From Clostridia bacterium (GTDB taxonomy: Bacteria; Bacillota; Clostridia; Oscillospirales; CAG-272), in contig JAFTXX010000021.1 of NCBI GenBank assembly GCA_017461475.1, positions 81,006-145,005 of the forward strand: a DNA stretch of 64,000 nt, read 5' to 3'. Under the pieces are notes generated by a model that was given only the letters and a program-made list of their open reading frames with translations, was not told the origin of the DNA and searched no databases. A program made the translations under genes and the position numbers. Shown here piece after piece: positions 25,533 through 34,803 of the stretch. Each line of letters opens with the position of its first letter. The first letter of the stretch is position 1.

Positions 25533-26615
25533 CTAAATCTTTGCCTTTTCTTCACAATAAATACATCTGTAAACACCGCTTTCTTTGTCAGAAAGCTTAA
25601 ACACATGCTCAAGTTCCTGCTCGGTGGTGGTGATACACTTAGGATTTTTACAGAAAATTCTGTTGATCACGAGCTCGTGCGCATCTTCTTTTGTGTCAAC
25701 ATCAACCTCTTCGAGAAGCTTTAATATCAAAGCCATGCGCATAAATTTGCCGTTAAGTACCTGTTTAAAATAGCATGCTCGGGGGTCTTTATCGACCGCA
25801 ACGCTGATCTCATTTACACGGGGCAGCGGATGAAGAATGCTGAGCTCCTTTTTTGCGTTCGCGAGTTTATCAACAGTAAGAATATAGCTATCCTTAAGAC
25901 GCTCATACTCATCAGCATCATCAAATCGTTCACGCTGAATTCTCGTCATGTAAAGCACATCAAGCTCAGGCATTGCATCTTCAAGTGATACGGTTTCTTC
26001 ATACTGCATGTTGTTCTTATCAAGCACATCTGTCTTGATATATCCGGGAAGCTTAAGTTCCTCGGGAGAAATGAGAACAACTTTGATACCGGTGTATCTT
26101 GCAAGCGCAGAGATAAGAGAATGCACGGTTCTGCCATACTTAAGGTCGCCACAGAAACCGATGGTAATATTATCAAGTCTTCCCTTTTCTCTGAAGATTG
26201 TGAGAATATCGGCAAGTGTCTGTGTAGGATGGCAATGCGCACCGTCACCTGCGTTTATAACAGGCACGGTTGCATTCTTCGATGCGACATAAGGTGCGCC
26301 CTCTTTAGGATGACGCATAGCAATAATATCAGCATAGCAGCTGATGACCTTCGCAGTATCTGCGACACTCTCGCCCTTAGCAGCAGAAGAACTGTTTGCC
26401 TCGGAAAAACCTATAACAGTTCCGCCAAGTTCAAGCATAGCCGCCTCAAAGCTGAGACGAGTACGCGTAGACGGCTCAAAAAACAGTGTTGCAAGTTTTT
26501 TGCCTTTGCACTTCTCAGCATACTTTGCGGGATTATCAATAATATCGCATGCGGTCATCATAAGCTCGTGAAGCTCTTCGACCGAAAAGTCTACAATATC
26601 AATAAGACTTCTCAT
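25533..26615 (-). CDS. pyrB: Aspartate carbamoyltransferase fused to a PyrI-type zinc tail
   Basis: Makes carbamoyl-aspartate from carbamoyl phosphate and aspartate. Residues about 1-305 are PyrB, with [13 protein letters not shown] (about 45-57), [12 protein letters not shown] and [10 protein letters not shown]. After it, residues about 306-360 carry Cys322, Cys327, Cys351 and Cys354 (CKNPKC...CIYC), the spacing of the zinc domain of the regulatory chain PyrI. The roughly 90-residue nucleotide-binding domain of PyrI is missing. Last gene of the pyr operon; no terminator follows. Confidence 0.93.
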   Translation of the reverse strand: MRSLIDIVDFSVEELHELMMTACDIIDNPAKYAEKCKGKKLATLFFEPSTRTRLSFEAAMLELGGTVIGFSEANSSSAAKGESVADTAKVISCYADIIAMRHPKEGAPYVASKNATVPVINAGDGAHCHPTQTLADILTIFREKGRLDNITIGFCGDLKYGRTVHSLISALARYTGIKVVLISPEELKLPGYIKTDVLDKNNMQYEETVSLEDAMPELDVLYMTRIQRERFDDADEYERLKDSYILTVDKLANAKKELSILHPLPRVNEISVAVDKDPRACYFKQVLNGKFMRMALILKLLEEVDVDTKEDAHELVINRIFCKNPKCITTTEQELEHVFKLSDKESGVYRCIYCEEKAKI

Positions 26616-26634
26616 TTAAAACGATTCCTTTCAG

Positions 26635-27288
26635 TTAAGCCTTAGCACCGTTGACTTCAAGATACTTCTTGATACGGTCAACATTTTCCTTGTTTGCGGG
26701 ATCCTCTTCAAGATACTCGATAATATCGTAAACATCTACAACAGAATATACGGGGAAACCGAACTCATCTGTGATTTCACCCATTGCAGACTTATCGGTC
26801 TGACCTTTTTCCTTGCGGTCAACCATAACGAAAGTAGCAGCAACCTTAGCATTAAGGTGTTCAAGAATAGCCATGCTCTCGCGGATAGCAGTACCCGCGG
26901 TGATAACGTCTTCAACGATTACAATTTCTTCGCTCTCGTTCGGAACATAGCCTACAAAAACGCCGCCTTCGCCGTGGTCTTTAACTTCCTTTCTGTTGAA
27001 GAAGAAAGGAACATCAAGTCCGTTCTTGGAAAGTGCAACAGCCGCGGAAACCGCGATAGAAATGCCCTTGTATGCAGGACCGTAAAGAACGGTTCTCTTG
27101 TTACCTACTTTTTCGAGGTAACTCTTTGCATAGAACTCGCCGAGTTTGGAAATCTGCTCGCCGGTCTTGATTTCGCCAGCGTTGATAAAATAAGGAATCT
27201 TTCTGCCACTCTTAGCGGTAAAATCGCCGAACTTAAGAACGCCTGCGCTCTGTAAAAACTGTATAAACTCTCTCTTGTAGCTTTCCAT
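26635..27288 (-). CDS. pyrE: Orotate phosphoribosyltransferase
   Basis: Joins orotate and PRPP into OMP. It has 217 residues. The PRPP-binding loop is EEIVIVEDVITAGTAIRE (about residues 117-134), with YGPAYKGI and FFFNRKEVKDHGEGG upstream (flexible loop with the catalytic Lys). AAGGAG lies before the ATG. Eleven bp separate it from the end of pyrF. Confidence 0.97.
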   Translation of the reverse strand: MESYKREFIQFLQSAGVLKFGDFTAKSGRKIPYFINAGEIKTGEQISKLGEFYAKSYLEKVGNKRTVLYGPAYKGISIAVSAAVALSKNGLDVPFFFNRKEVKDHGEGGVFVGYVPNESEEIVIVEDVITAGTAIRESMAILEHLNAKVAATFVMVDRKEKGQTDKSAMGEITDEFGFPVYSVVDVYDIIEYLEEDPANKENVDRIKKYLEVNGAKA

Positions 27289-27300
27289 TTTTAAATCTCC

Positions 27301-28002
27301 TTAGTCAACAAATTCTGCAACGCATCTGTTGTATGCGGCAACGGGGTCATCAGCAGCGGTGATAGGTCTGCCTACTACGATGTAATCAGAGCCGATTTTC
27401 TTAGCCTCGGCGGGAGTCATGACACGTTTCTGGTCTCCAATATCGCCGTCTGCAAAACGTACGCCGGGGGTAACAGTGAGAAAATTCGAGCCGCAAGTGT
27501 CGTGAACTTTGCCTGCTTCAAGGGGTGAACAAACAACGCCGTCAAGACCTGCAACTTTTGCATTATGAGCATAGTGCATAACCACCTTGTCGATAGGCTC
27601 GTGAATCAAAAGGTCGTTCTCCATGCTCTCCTGGTCCGTAGAAGTAAGCTGAGTTACAGCAATGAGAAGCGGTCTTGTGCCGTCGGGACGGGTGAGACCT
27701 TCAATAGCCGCCTCCATCATACGAACGGTGCCTGCCGCGTGAAGATTGGTAATGTCAACATCGAGATTTGAAAGAACAGACATTGCCTTTTTTACGGTGT
27801 TGGGGATGTCATGAAGTTTGAGGTCAAGGAAAATCTTGTGGCCGCGCTTTTTAATTTCGCGAACGATCTGAGGACCTTCGGCATAAAAAAGTTCCATACC
27901 GATTTTTACAAAAGGCTTTCTGCCACCTTCAAACTTATCCAAAAAGTTATAAACCTGCTCTGCGCTTGAAAAGTCGCAAGCAACGATAACGTCCTTACCC
28001 AT
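27301..28002 (-). CDS. pyrF: Orotidine 5'-phosphate decarboxylase
   Basis: Decarboxylates OMP to UMP, ending the pathway. It has 233 residues with the TIM-barrel signature VIVACDFSSAE at the start, FLDLKLHDIPNTVKKA (the Asp-Lys-Asp triad, about residues 58-73), VTPGVRFADGD and YIVVGRPITAADDP. Starts inside the pyrD stop codon (TAATG). Confidence 0.97.
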   Translation of the reverse strand: MGKDVIVACDFSSAEQVYNFLDKFEGGRKPFVKIGMELFYAEGPQIVREIKKRGHKIFLDLKLHDIPNTVKKAMSVLSNLDVDITNLHAAGTVRMMEAAIEGLTRPDGTRPLLIAVTQLTSTDQESMENDLLIHEPIDKVVMHYAHNAKVAGLDGVVCSPLEAGKVHDTCGSNFLTVTPGVRFADGDIGDQKRVMTPAEAKKIGSDYIVVGRPITAADDPVAAYNRCVAEFVD

Positions 28003-28913
28003 TATTTAACTCCTCCTATTATCTCACTTAAACTGTTAATCTTATACTCTTCCATTACGCGAGGAAGATCCTCAATAATGTTTTTGCATGCATATGGGTC
28101 AATAAGGTTTGCCGCGCCTACTTCAACAGCGGTAGCTCCTGCAAGCATAAGTTCGATTACATCTTCCGCAGATGAAACGCCGCCCATACCTACAACGGGA
28201 ATTTTAACTGCGTGCGCAACCTGATATACCATGCGAACCGCAACGGGGAAAATGGCACTGCCAGAGAAGCCGCCCATTGTGTTGGCAATTACGGGCTTCT
28301 TGGTTTTAAGGTCGATTCTCATACCAAGCAAAGTGTTGATAAGGCTGATACCGTCGGCACCCGCATTTTCGCAAGCCTTTGCAATAGAAACGATGTCGGT
28401 TACATTAGGCGAAAGTTTGATAATTACGGGCTTTGTGGTAACCTTTTTAACAGCCGCAGTAACTTCAGCCGCTGCCGCGGGAGATGTACCGAAGCTCATT
28501 CCGCCGCCGTGTACATTAGGGCAGCTTACATTGACTTCAAGCCAGCCAACCTGATCACATTTATCAAGCTTTTCGCAAGTATAGGCGTAATCTTCAACAG
28601 AAAAACCGCTGACATTTGCCATGACTTTCTTATTAAAACATTTGGCAAGTTTCGGAAGCTCCTCGGAAATTACTTTTTCAACGCCGGGATTCTGAAGTCC
28701 GACGGCGTTTATCATGCCCGCTGTACATTCCGCAATACGTGGTGTGGGATTGCCGAATCGAGGATCTTTTGTAGTACCCTTGAACGAGAAAGTGCCGAGC
28801 ATATTGATGTCATAAAGTTCAGCGAACTCATATCCGAAACCGAAAGTACCGCTCGCGGGAATTATAGGATTATCAAGCTCAATGCCGCAAAGGTTCACAT
28901 TCATTTTTCCCAT
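28002..28913 (-). CDS. pyrD: Dihydroorotate dehydrogenase, class 1B catalytic subunit
   Basis: Oxidises dihydroorotate to orotate; pairs with PyrK and passes electrons to NAD+. It has 303 residues with the FMN-binding TIM barrel: NPIIPASGTFGFGYEF, AVGLQNPGV, NVSCPNVHGGG with the class 1 catalytic Cys region, and VGMGGVSSAEDV. The ATG at 28913, 7 nt after AGGAGG, is chosen over ATG 28904, which would be 16 nt away. It overlaps the last 13 nt of pyrK. Confidence 0.96.
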   Translation of the reverse strand: MGKMNVNLCGIELDNPIIPASGTFGFGYEFAELYDINMLGTFSFKGTTKDPRFGNPTPRIAECTAGMINAVGLQNPGVEKVISEELPKLAKCFNKKVMANVSGFSVEDYAYTCEKLDKCDQVGWLEVNVSCPNVHGGGMSFGTSPAAAAEVTAAVKKVTTKPVIIKLSPNVTDIVSIAKACENAGADGISLINTLLGMRIDLKTKKPVIANTMGGFSGSAIFPVAVRMVYQVAHAVKIPVVGMGGVSSAEDVIELMLAGATAVEVGAANLIDPYACKNIIEDLPRVMEEYKINSLSEIIGGVK

Positions 28914-29632
28914 ATGATCTCCTCCTTTACAAGCACAGGGCCGTCTTTGCAAATTCTCTTATTGCCGTACAAAGTCTTGCATGAGCAACCCATGCACGCG
29001 CCGAATCCGCAGCCCATACGCTCTTCAAAGCTGAGCTGACCGCTTGTTTTGGAAACGTTGTAAATTGCTTTCAACATAGGCTCGGGACCGCAGGTATAGA
29101 AATACGAGTAGTCAATATCTCCCATCGCATCGGTAACAAATCCCTTTGTTCCGTAAGAGCCGTCAGCGGTTGTCACGGTAACAGTAGCTCCGAGCGCGCG
29201 AAATTCATCTTCGTAGAAAACCTCAGACTTTGTATTAAAGCCGAGAACGACAGAAACTTTCTTACCTTCGGCAATAAGTTTCTTCGCAAGCATATAAAGC
29301 GGAGGAACACCTACGCCGCCGCCAAGCAGAAGCGGGTTGTCACCCGAAACGGACGTGTTGTAGCCGTTGCCAAGTCCGGTGAGAACATCAAGGTCTCCCT
29401 CTTTCATATCCTGCATCTGCTTTGTACCCTTACCGACGACTTTATAGATGATAGTGATAACGCCGTCCTCGCAGTCGCAAACAGAAATAGGTCTGCGGAG
29501 ATAAAGGCCGTCAAGCTTGATATTGATGAACTGCCCACAGGCAACACCTTCGGTGTCGCCCGCGAGTTTCATCAACATTACATTATCGGTAAGCGGAACA
29601 TTTTGAATAATTTTATATATTCCCTGTTTCAT
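28901..29632 (-). CDS. pyrK: Dihydroorotate dehydrogenase electron-transfer subunit
   Basis: FAD and [2Fe-2S] subunit of class 1B DHODH. It has 243 residues. The FAD region contains LYLRRPISVCDC, the NAD region GGGVGVPPLYMLAKKL, and the C-terminal cluster Cys are in CGFGACMGCSCK with a further Cys in RICKDGPV. It lies next to pyrD with overlapping ends, as in other Firmicutes. Confidence 0.96.
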   Translation of the reverse strand: MKQGIYKIIQNVPLTDNVMLMKLAGDTEGVACGQFINIKLDGLYLRRPISVCDCEDGVITIIYKVVGKGTKQMQDMKEGDLDVLTGLGNGYNTSVSGDNPLLLGGGVGVPPLYMLAKKLIAEGKKVSVVLGFNTKSEVFYEDEFRALGATVTVTTADGSYGTKGFVTDAMGDIDYSYFYTCGPEPMLKAIYNVSKTSGQLSFEERMGCGFGACMGCSCKTLYGNKRICKDGPVLVKEEIIWEK

Positions 29633-29641
29633 TATTACCTC

Positions 29642-32600
29642 TTAAGCATCAATTGTAGAGATGGTAAGTGTTGTTTCTTCGAGAACATCAAGAAGAACCT
29701 TTACGGTATCAAGAGCGGTGAAAATAGTTGCGTTATTCTCGGTTGCTGCACGGCGGATTTCATAACCGTCGCTTGCCTGTCCAGCGGATGCGGCATCGCT
29801 TGTATTAATTACATACGCGATATGACCACGACGGATAGAGTCGATAATTTCGACGCTGCCCTCACTGATCTTTCCGAGAACATGAGTGCGGATGCCGTTT
29901 TCTTTGAGGAATTTAGCAGTACCCTCGGTAGCCTCAATGTTGAAGCCGAGGTTGTAGAAGCGGCGCATAAGAGGAAGCGCTTCTTCCTTATCCTTATCCG
30001 CGATAGTAGCAAATACGGTACCGTAATTCTGGAGCTTCATGCCCGAAGCCTGAAGCGCCTTATAAAGTGCACGGTTGAGCTTGTCATCATAACCGATAGC
30101 TTCACCGGTGGACTTCATCTCGGGGGAGAGGTAAACGTCAAGTCCCTTAATCTTGTTGGACGAGAATACGGGAACCTTTACATACCAACGCTTCTTCTCT
30201 TCGGGATAGATATTGAATATTCCCTGCTCTTTAAGCGTCTTGCCCATGATAACTTCGGTAGCAATGTCTGCAAGGCTGTAACCTGTTGCCTTGGAAAGGA
30301 ACGGTACTGTACGCGAGGAACGGGGGTTAACCTCGATAATAAATACGTTTTCGTCCTTATCAACGATGAACTGGATGTTGTAAAGACCGACAATTCCGAT
30401 ACCGAGACCGAGTTTCTTTGCGTACTGGAGAATAACGCCTTTAACCTTATCGGAAATGCTGAAGGAAGGATATACGCTGATAGAGTCGCCGCTATGAATA
30501 CCGGTACGCTCTACAAGTTCCATGATACCGGGAACAAATACATCCTTGCCATCGCAAATTGCGTCAACTTCAACTTCCTTACCCTGGATGTACTTGTCAA
30601 CAAGTACGGGCTTGTCCTCGTCGATTTCAACGGCGGTCTTAAGATAATGACGAAGCTGAGTTTCATTAGCAACTATCTGCATTGCACGGCCGCCGAGTAC
30701 GAAACTGGGGCGAACAAGTACGGGGTAGCCGATTTCAGCGGCGGTCTTGATACCGTCTTCAATCTTGGTAACAGCTCTGCCTGTAGGCTGAGGAATGTTA
30801 AGCTCTTCAAGAATCTTCTCAAAGCGGTCTCTGTTTTCTGCGCGGTCAATAGCCTCGCAGTCGGTGCCGACGATATTAACTCCGCGGGAGTCGAGCGGCT
30901 CGGCAAGATTAATTGCTGTCTGACCGCCGAGAGAAGCGATAACACCTTCGGGATTCTCAAAATGGAGAATGTTCATTACATCCTCAGGAGTAAGAGGCTC
31001 AAAATAAAGCTTGTCAGCGGTTGTATAGTCAGTAGAAACGGTTTCGGGGTTGTTGTTAATGATGATTGCTTCGTAACCCGAACGCTTGATAGTGGTTACG
31101 GCGTGAACGGTGGAGTAGTCGAACTCAACGCCCTGTCCGATACGGATAGGACCTGCTCCGAGAACAACGAGTTTCTTCTTATCGGTAAGAATTGAAGCAT
31201 TCTCACCGGTGTAAGACGAATAGAAGTAAGGAATATATGCACCGGTATGGCAGGTATCAACCATTTTGTAAATCGGGAAGATATCGTTTGCCTTTCTGAG
31301 TTCATATACTTCGATTTCTTTCTTGCCCCAGAGACGTGCAATGCACTTATCTCCGAAGCCCATCTTCTTTGCTTCAACGAGAACATCAAGATTTCCGACA
31401 TTTGACTTGAGTTTTTCTTCCATGTCAACTATCTTCTTGATAGACTCAAGGAAGAAAGGAGTGATCATTGTTACTTCGTGAAGTTTTTCAATGCTTACGC
31501 CTAAACGCATAAGCTGGGTGATAGCAAATATATTGTCATCCTTGAACTGCGAAATATAGTCAAGCAGTTCTGCCTCAGTCATATTTGCAAACTTGGGAAG
31601 ATAGAAGTGGTCAGCACCAATTTCAAGAGAGCGAACCGACTTGAGGAAGCACTCTTCAAGGTTGGAGCCGATACCCATTACCTCACCGGTCGCCTTCATC
31701 TGTGTACCGAGTACATTGGAAACTGTAGAGAATTTATCAAACGGGAATCGGGGGAATTTAGCAACTACATAGTCAAGACTAGGCTCGAATGCCGCGTTGG
31801 TGTTGGCGATTGCGATGTCTTCAAGCGCCATACCTACTGCGATTTTAGCGGTAACACGGGCAATAGGATAGCCGCTCGCCTTAGACGCAAGTGCGGAAGA
31901 ACGCGATACACGCGGGTTTACCTCGATGAGATAATACTCGGAAGAATTGGGGTTGAGCGCAAACTGAACATTACAGCCGCCCTCAATCTTGAGTTCGCGG
32001 ATAATCTTAATTGCGCTGTCATTGAGCATCTTGAGGTCATGGTCGTTAAGAGTCATAATAGGTGCAACAACGATAGAGTCACCGGTGTGAACACCTACGG
32101 GGTCGACATTTTCCATACCGCAGATAGTGATTGCGTGGTCATTGGAGTCACGCATTACCTCAAACTCAATTTCCTTATATCCCTTAACGCTCTTTTCAAT
32201 AAGAACCTGATGAACAGGAGAAAGTGCAAATGCGTTTCTACCGATTTCGATAAGTTCATCTTCGTTGTTGGCAAAACCGCCGCCGGTGCCGCCGAGGGTA
32301 AACGCAGGACGAAGAACTACGGGATAACCGATCTCCTCCGCTGCCTTCTTTGCCTCTTCGAGGTCATAGGTAATTTCGGAAGGAATGGTAGGCTCGCCGA
32401 TAGACTGACAAAGTTCCTTGAAAAGTTCTCTGTCCTCTGCTCTTTCTATACTTTCGCTACTTGTACCGAGAAGTTCAACGCCGCACTCCTTGAGAATACC
32501 TTTCTTCTCAAGCTGCATAGCGAGATTAAGACCTGTCTGACCGCCGATGCCGGGAACGATAGCGTCGGGTCTCTCATAGCGGAGAATTTTTGCTATATAT

Positions 32601-32815
32601 TCAAGAGTAAGGGGCTCCATATATACCTTATCGGCTATAGAAGTGTCCGTCATGATTGTTGCAGGATTTGAGTTGCAAAGTACAACCTCATATCCCTCTT
32701 CCTTGAGCGCCAGACATGCCTGAGTGCCCGCATAGTCAAACTCCGCCGCCTGTCCGATAACGATAGGTCCGGAGCCGATAATTAATACTTTTTTGATGTC
32801 TGTTCTCTTTGCCAT
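29642..32815 (-). CDS. carB: Carbamoyl-phosphate synthase large subunit
   Basis: Makes carbamoyl phosphate from bicarbonate, ATP and ammonia. It has 1057 residues with two ATP-grasp halves: KKVLIIGSGPIVIGQAAEFDYAGTQA at the start and KKLVVLGAGPIRIGQGVEFDY at about residue 548. The C-terminal MGS-type allosteric domain (about 930-1057) is present. The glutaminase partner carA is not adjacent and not elsewhere in this window. AGGGAGGC precedes the ATG. Confidence 0.97.
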   Translation of the reverse strand: MAKRTDIKKVLIIGSGPIVIGQAAEFDYAGTQACLALKEEGYEVVLCNSNPATIMTDTSIADKVYMEPLTLEYIAKILRYERPDAIVPGIGGQTGLNLAMQLEKKGILKECGVELLGTSSESIERAEDRELFKELCQSIGEPTIPSEITYDLEEAKKAAEEIGYPVVLRPAFTLGGTGGGFANNEDELIEIGRNAFALSPVHQVLIEKSVKGYKEIEFEVMRDSNDHAITICGMENVDPVGVHTGDSIVVAPIMTLNDHDLKMLNDSAIKIIRELKIEGGCNVQFALNPNSSEYYLIEVNPRVSRSSALASKASGYPIARVTAKIAVGMALEDIAIANTNAAFEPSLDYVVAKFPRFPFDKFSTVSNVLGTQMKATGEVMGIGSNLEECFLKSVRSLEIGADHFYLPKFANMTEAELLDYISQFKDDNIFAITQLMRLGVSIEKLHEVTMITPFFLESIKKIVDMEEKLKSNVGNLDVLVEAKKMGFGDKCIARLWGKKEIEVYELRKANDIFPIYKMVDTCHTGAYIPYFYSSYTGENASILTDKKKLVVLGAGPIRIGQGVEFDYSTVHAVTTIKRSGYEAIIINNNPETVSTDYTTADKLYFEPLTPEDVMNILHFENPEGVIASLGGQTAINLAEPLDSRGVNIVGTDCEAIDRAENRDRFEKILEELNIPQPTGRAVTKIEDGIKTAAEIGYPVLVRPSFVLGGRAMQIVANETQLRHYLKTAVEIDEDKPVLVDKYIQGKEVEVDAICDGKDVFVPGIMELVERTGIHSGDSISVYPSFSISDKVKGVILQYAKKLGLGIGIVGLYNIQFIVDKDENVFIIEVNPRSSRTVPFLSKATGYSLADIATEVIMGKTLKEQGIFNIYPEEKKRWYVKVPVFSSNKIKGLDVYLSPEMKSTGEAIGYDDKLNRALYKALQASGMKLQNYGTVFATIADKDKEEALPLMRRFYNLGFNIEATEGTAKFLKENGIRTHVLGKISEGSVEIIDSIRRGHIAYVINTSDAASAGQASDGYEIRRAATENNATIFTALDTVKVLLDVLEETTLTISTIDA

Positions 32816-32845
32816 AAAATACAGCCTCCCTTTGTATATGCCATT

Positions 32846-34060
32846 TTATTTATTATAAACTATTTTACCGTCGCATACCGTAAGCACACATTCGCCGAGA
32901 AGTTTCTCACCGGCAAACGGGGTACTGCGACCTTTGGATAAAAACTTTTCAGGGTCAACGATTACTTCTTCATCAAGTTTCCATACGCTAAAGTCGTTAC
33001 CAAGCGGTATACCAAAGCGTTTTCTGGGATTATCCGAAAGAAGTTCAATTGCCTTTTCAAGAGTGATTACACCCGGAATTACAAGTTTTGTGTACATTAC
33101 CGAAAACGCGGTTTCAAGTCCGACGATTCCAAATGAACTGCCCTCGAGACCTTTTGATTTTTCCTCAGCACTGTGAGGTGCATGGTCAGTGGCTATCATA
33201 TCAATGGTACCGTCCTTGATGCCTTCAATAAGCGCAAACCTGTCTTCTTTATCGCGAAGCGGCGGATTCATTTTAAATCTGCCATCCTCCTGCAAATCGC
33301 TGTCATCCATCACAAGATAGTGCGGAGCAGTTTCGCATGTTATATCAACGCCTTCCGCTTTTGCCTTGCGTATGATGTCTACGCTTTCTTTAGTTGAAAT
33401 ATGGCAAACATGGTACGCACAACTGGTTTCTTTTACAAGTTCGATATCCCGCGCTATCTGGGCATATTCGCTCTCACTGCAAATACCTCTGTGACCGTGC
33501 GCGGCGGCATATTTGCCGTCATGAATGTAGCCGCCGCAAAGCAATGAATTGACTTCGCAATGCGCAACTATCATTTTCCCGAGTGACTTCGCGCGAAGCA
33601 TTGCAGCACGCATCATATCGTCACTCTGAACTCCCCTGCCGTCATCCGAAAAAGCAATTGCTTTTTCGGCCATGGTTTCCATATCCGAAAGCTCTTCGCC
33701 TTTTTGACCGACAGTAATAGCGGCATACGGATATACATGTATTACCGCGTCGTCTTCTATTATTTTTACCTGTTTTTCAAGATTTTCTGCATTATCTGGA
33801 ACAGGATTTAAATTAGGCATTGTGCACACCGCGGTATATCCGCCATGTGCCGCCGCTCTGCTACCAGAGGATATGGTCTCTTTATAAGAAAAACCCGGCT
33901 CACGAAAATGCACATGCACATCGCAAAAACCGGGGAAAACGGCGTAAGCGGGAGAACGAAAATGGGAAAAAGATTCCGTCGACAAAAAATCACAAGCAAA
34001 GCCCTTAAGTTTGGGCTTATCCGACATCGCGACAAATTTTGCAGTGGCAGTCTGTGACAT
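32846..34060 (-). CDS. pyrC: Dihydroorotase
   Basis: Cyclises carbamoyl-aspartate to dihydroorotate. It has 404 residues, class I type. The metal site is in PGFCDVHVHFREPG (about residues 42-55). VAHCEVNSL, HICHISTKES-like (VCHISTKESVDI) and IATDHAPHSAEEK supply further metal and catalytic residues. First gene of the pyr operon, with GGAGAG before the ATG. The gene lacks the usual N-terminal 40-residue beta-strand extension found in many class I proteins, but the start is well supported. Confidence 0.95.
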   Translation of the reverse strand: MSQTATAKFVAMSDKPKLKGFACDFLSTESFSHFRSPAYAVFPGFCDVHVHFREPGFSYKETISSGSRAAAHGGYTAVCTMPNLNPVPDNAENLEKQVKIIEDDAVIHVYPYAAITVGQKGEELSDMETMAEKAIAFSDDGRGVQSDDMMRAAMLRAKSLGKMIVAHCEVNSLLCGGYIHDGKYAAAHGHRGICSESEYAQIARDIELVKETSCAYHVCHISTKESVDIIRKAKAEGVDITCETAPHYLVMDDSDLQEDGRFKMNPPLRDKEDRFALIEGIKDGTIDMIATDHAPHSAEEKSKGLEGSSFGIVGLETAFSVMYTKLVIPGVITLEKAIELLSDNPRKRFGIPLGNDFSVWKLDEEVIVDPEKFLSKGRSTPFAGEKLLGECVLTVCDGKIVYNK

Positions 34061-34099
34061 GGTTCTCTCCTTATATTTACTTTAAGTTTTATCTATGAA

Positions 34100-34129
34100 A
34101 TTATATCATAATCGACACCATATTGTCAA
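34100..34129 (-). promoter_or_regulatory. Promoter of the pyrimidine operon
   Basis: TTGACA (34124-34129) and TATAAT (34100-34105) with an 18-bp spacer on the minus strand. Only about 30 nt lie between the start point and pyrC, too short for a PyrR-type attenuator. Confidence 0.9.
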
Positions 34130-34152
34130 CAAGAATTGCGCTTAAAATATAG

Positions 34153-34184
34153 AAAAAAGGCGGTATTTTTTCACCGCCTTTTTT
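34153..34184 (-). terminator. Terminator of the metG-tatD-radical SAM unit
   Basis: AAAAAAGGCGGT/ACCGCCTTTTTT around a short loop, directly after the radical SAM stop. On the minus strand a T run is present. Confidence 0.9.
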
Positions 34185-34185
34185 G

Positions 34186-34803
34186 TTACTCCTTACCAAT
34201 ATACTTACGTACACGAAGAGGAACGCCAACGCTATCGGCGATTTTTTTACATTCCTCAATTTCCTCGGGAGTCAGTGCTATGTCAACTACCGTGAGAACA
34301 ACTTTAGGAACATAATTTTTTACGCGAGCCGCGAAATCAAGAAGTCCGTTAAATGCATTCTCGCCGAAAACAGAATGGCAAACCTTGTCGTATTCTTTTG
34401 CATTCGGAGCATTGAGACTTATGGAAACAGTGTCGATAACGTCTTTATACATAGGCGCGGTGTTGCACCCATGTATAAGCGAAGAATGTCCGTTTGTGTT
34501 AATTCTGATTTTTACGGAATACTTCTCTTTTACTCTTTTTGCAACAGAAATCAAATCGTCAAGACGCTCAGTAGGTTCGCCGTATCCGCAAAATACAAGT
34601 TCGCTATACTTTTCGGGGTCGCACGAAACTATGCTGTTAAAAATCTCGTCGCATGTTGGTTCGCGGCTGAGCCAAAGTGAATTTGAGCCGTACGCGCCGT
34701 CGCCGTTATTGCGTATGCAGAAATCACAGCGGTTTGAGCAACGGTTTGTAATATTCACATAAAGCGCGCCGTCAACCTCATAGGTCACAGTCATGTCTTT
34801 CAT
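34186..34803 (-). CDS. TatD-linked radical SAM protein
   Basis: A 205-residue radical SAM protein with the [4Fe-4S] motif NRCSNRCDFCIR (about residues 20-31), FCGYGEPTE (about 71-79) and VSISLNAPN. The family is characteristically encoded beside tatD in Clostridia, and its reaction is unknown. ATG overlaps the tatD stop (ATGA), so it is coupled to that gene. Short compared with most radical SAM enzymes, it lacks the usual C-terminal auxiliary domain. Confidence 0.88.
   Translation of the reverse strand: MKDMTVTYEVDGALYVNITNRCSNRCDFCIRNNGDGAYGSNSLWLSREPTCDEIFNSIVSCDPEKYSELVFCGYGEPTERLDDLISVAKRVKEKYSVKIRINTNGHSSLIHGCNTAPMYKDVIDTVSISLNAPNAKEYDKVCHSVFGENAFNGLLDFAARVKNYVPKVVLTVVDIALTPEEIEECKKIADSVGVPLRVRKYIGKE

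Noticed and set aside
29603-31195. A 530-codon open frame on the plus strand opposite carB
   Set aside because: It lies fully antisense to carB, has no SD-based start, and its composition (many Cys and Asn runs) is typical of a shadow frame. The same holds for the long plus-strand frame at 14809-16272 opposite purL and others opposite pur genes.
34061-34100. A PyrR-type attenuator before pyrC
   Set aside because: Only about 30 nt lie between the promoter and the start codon, and no anti-anti-terminator or PyrR loop is visible.
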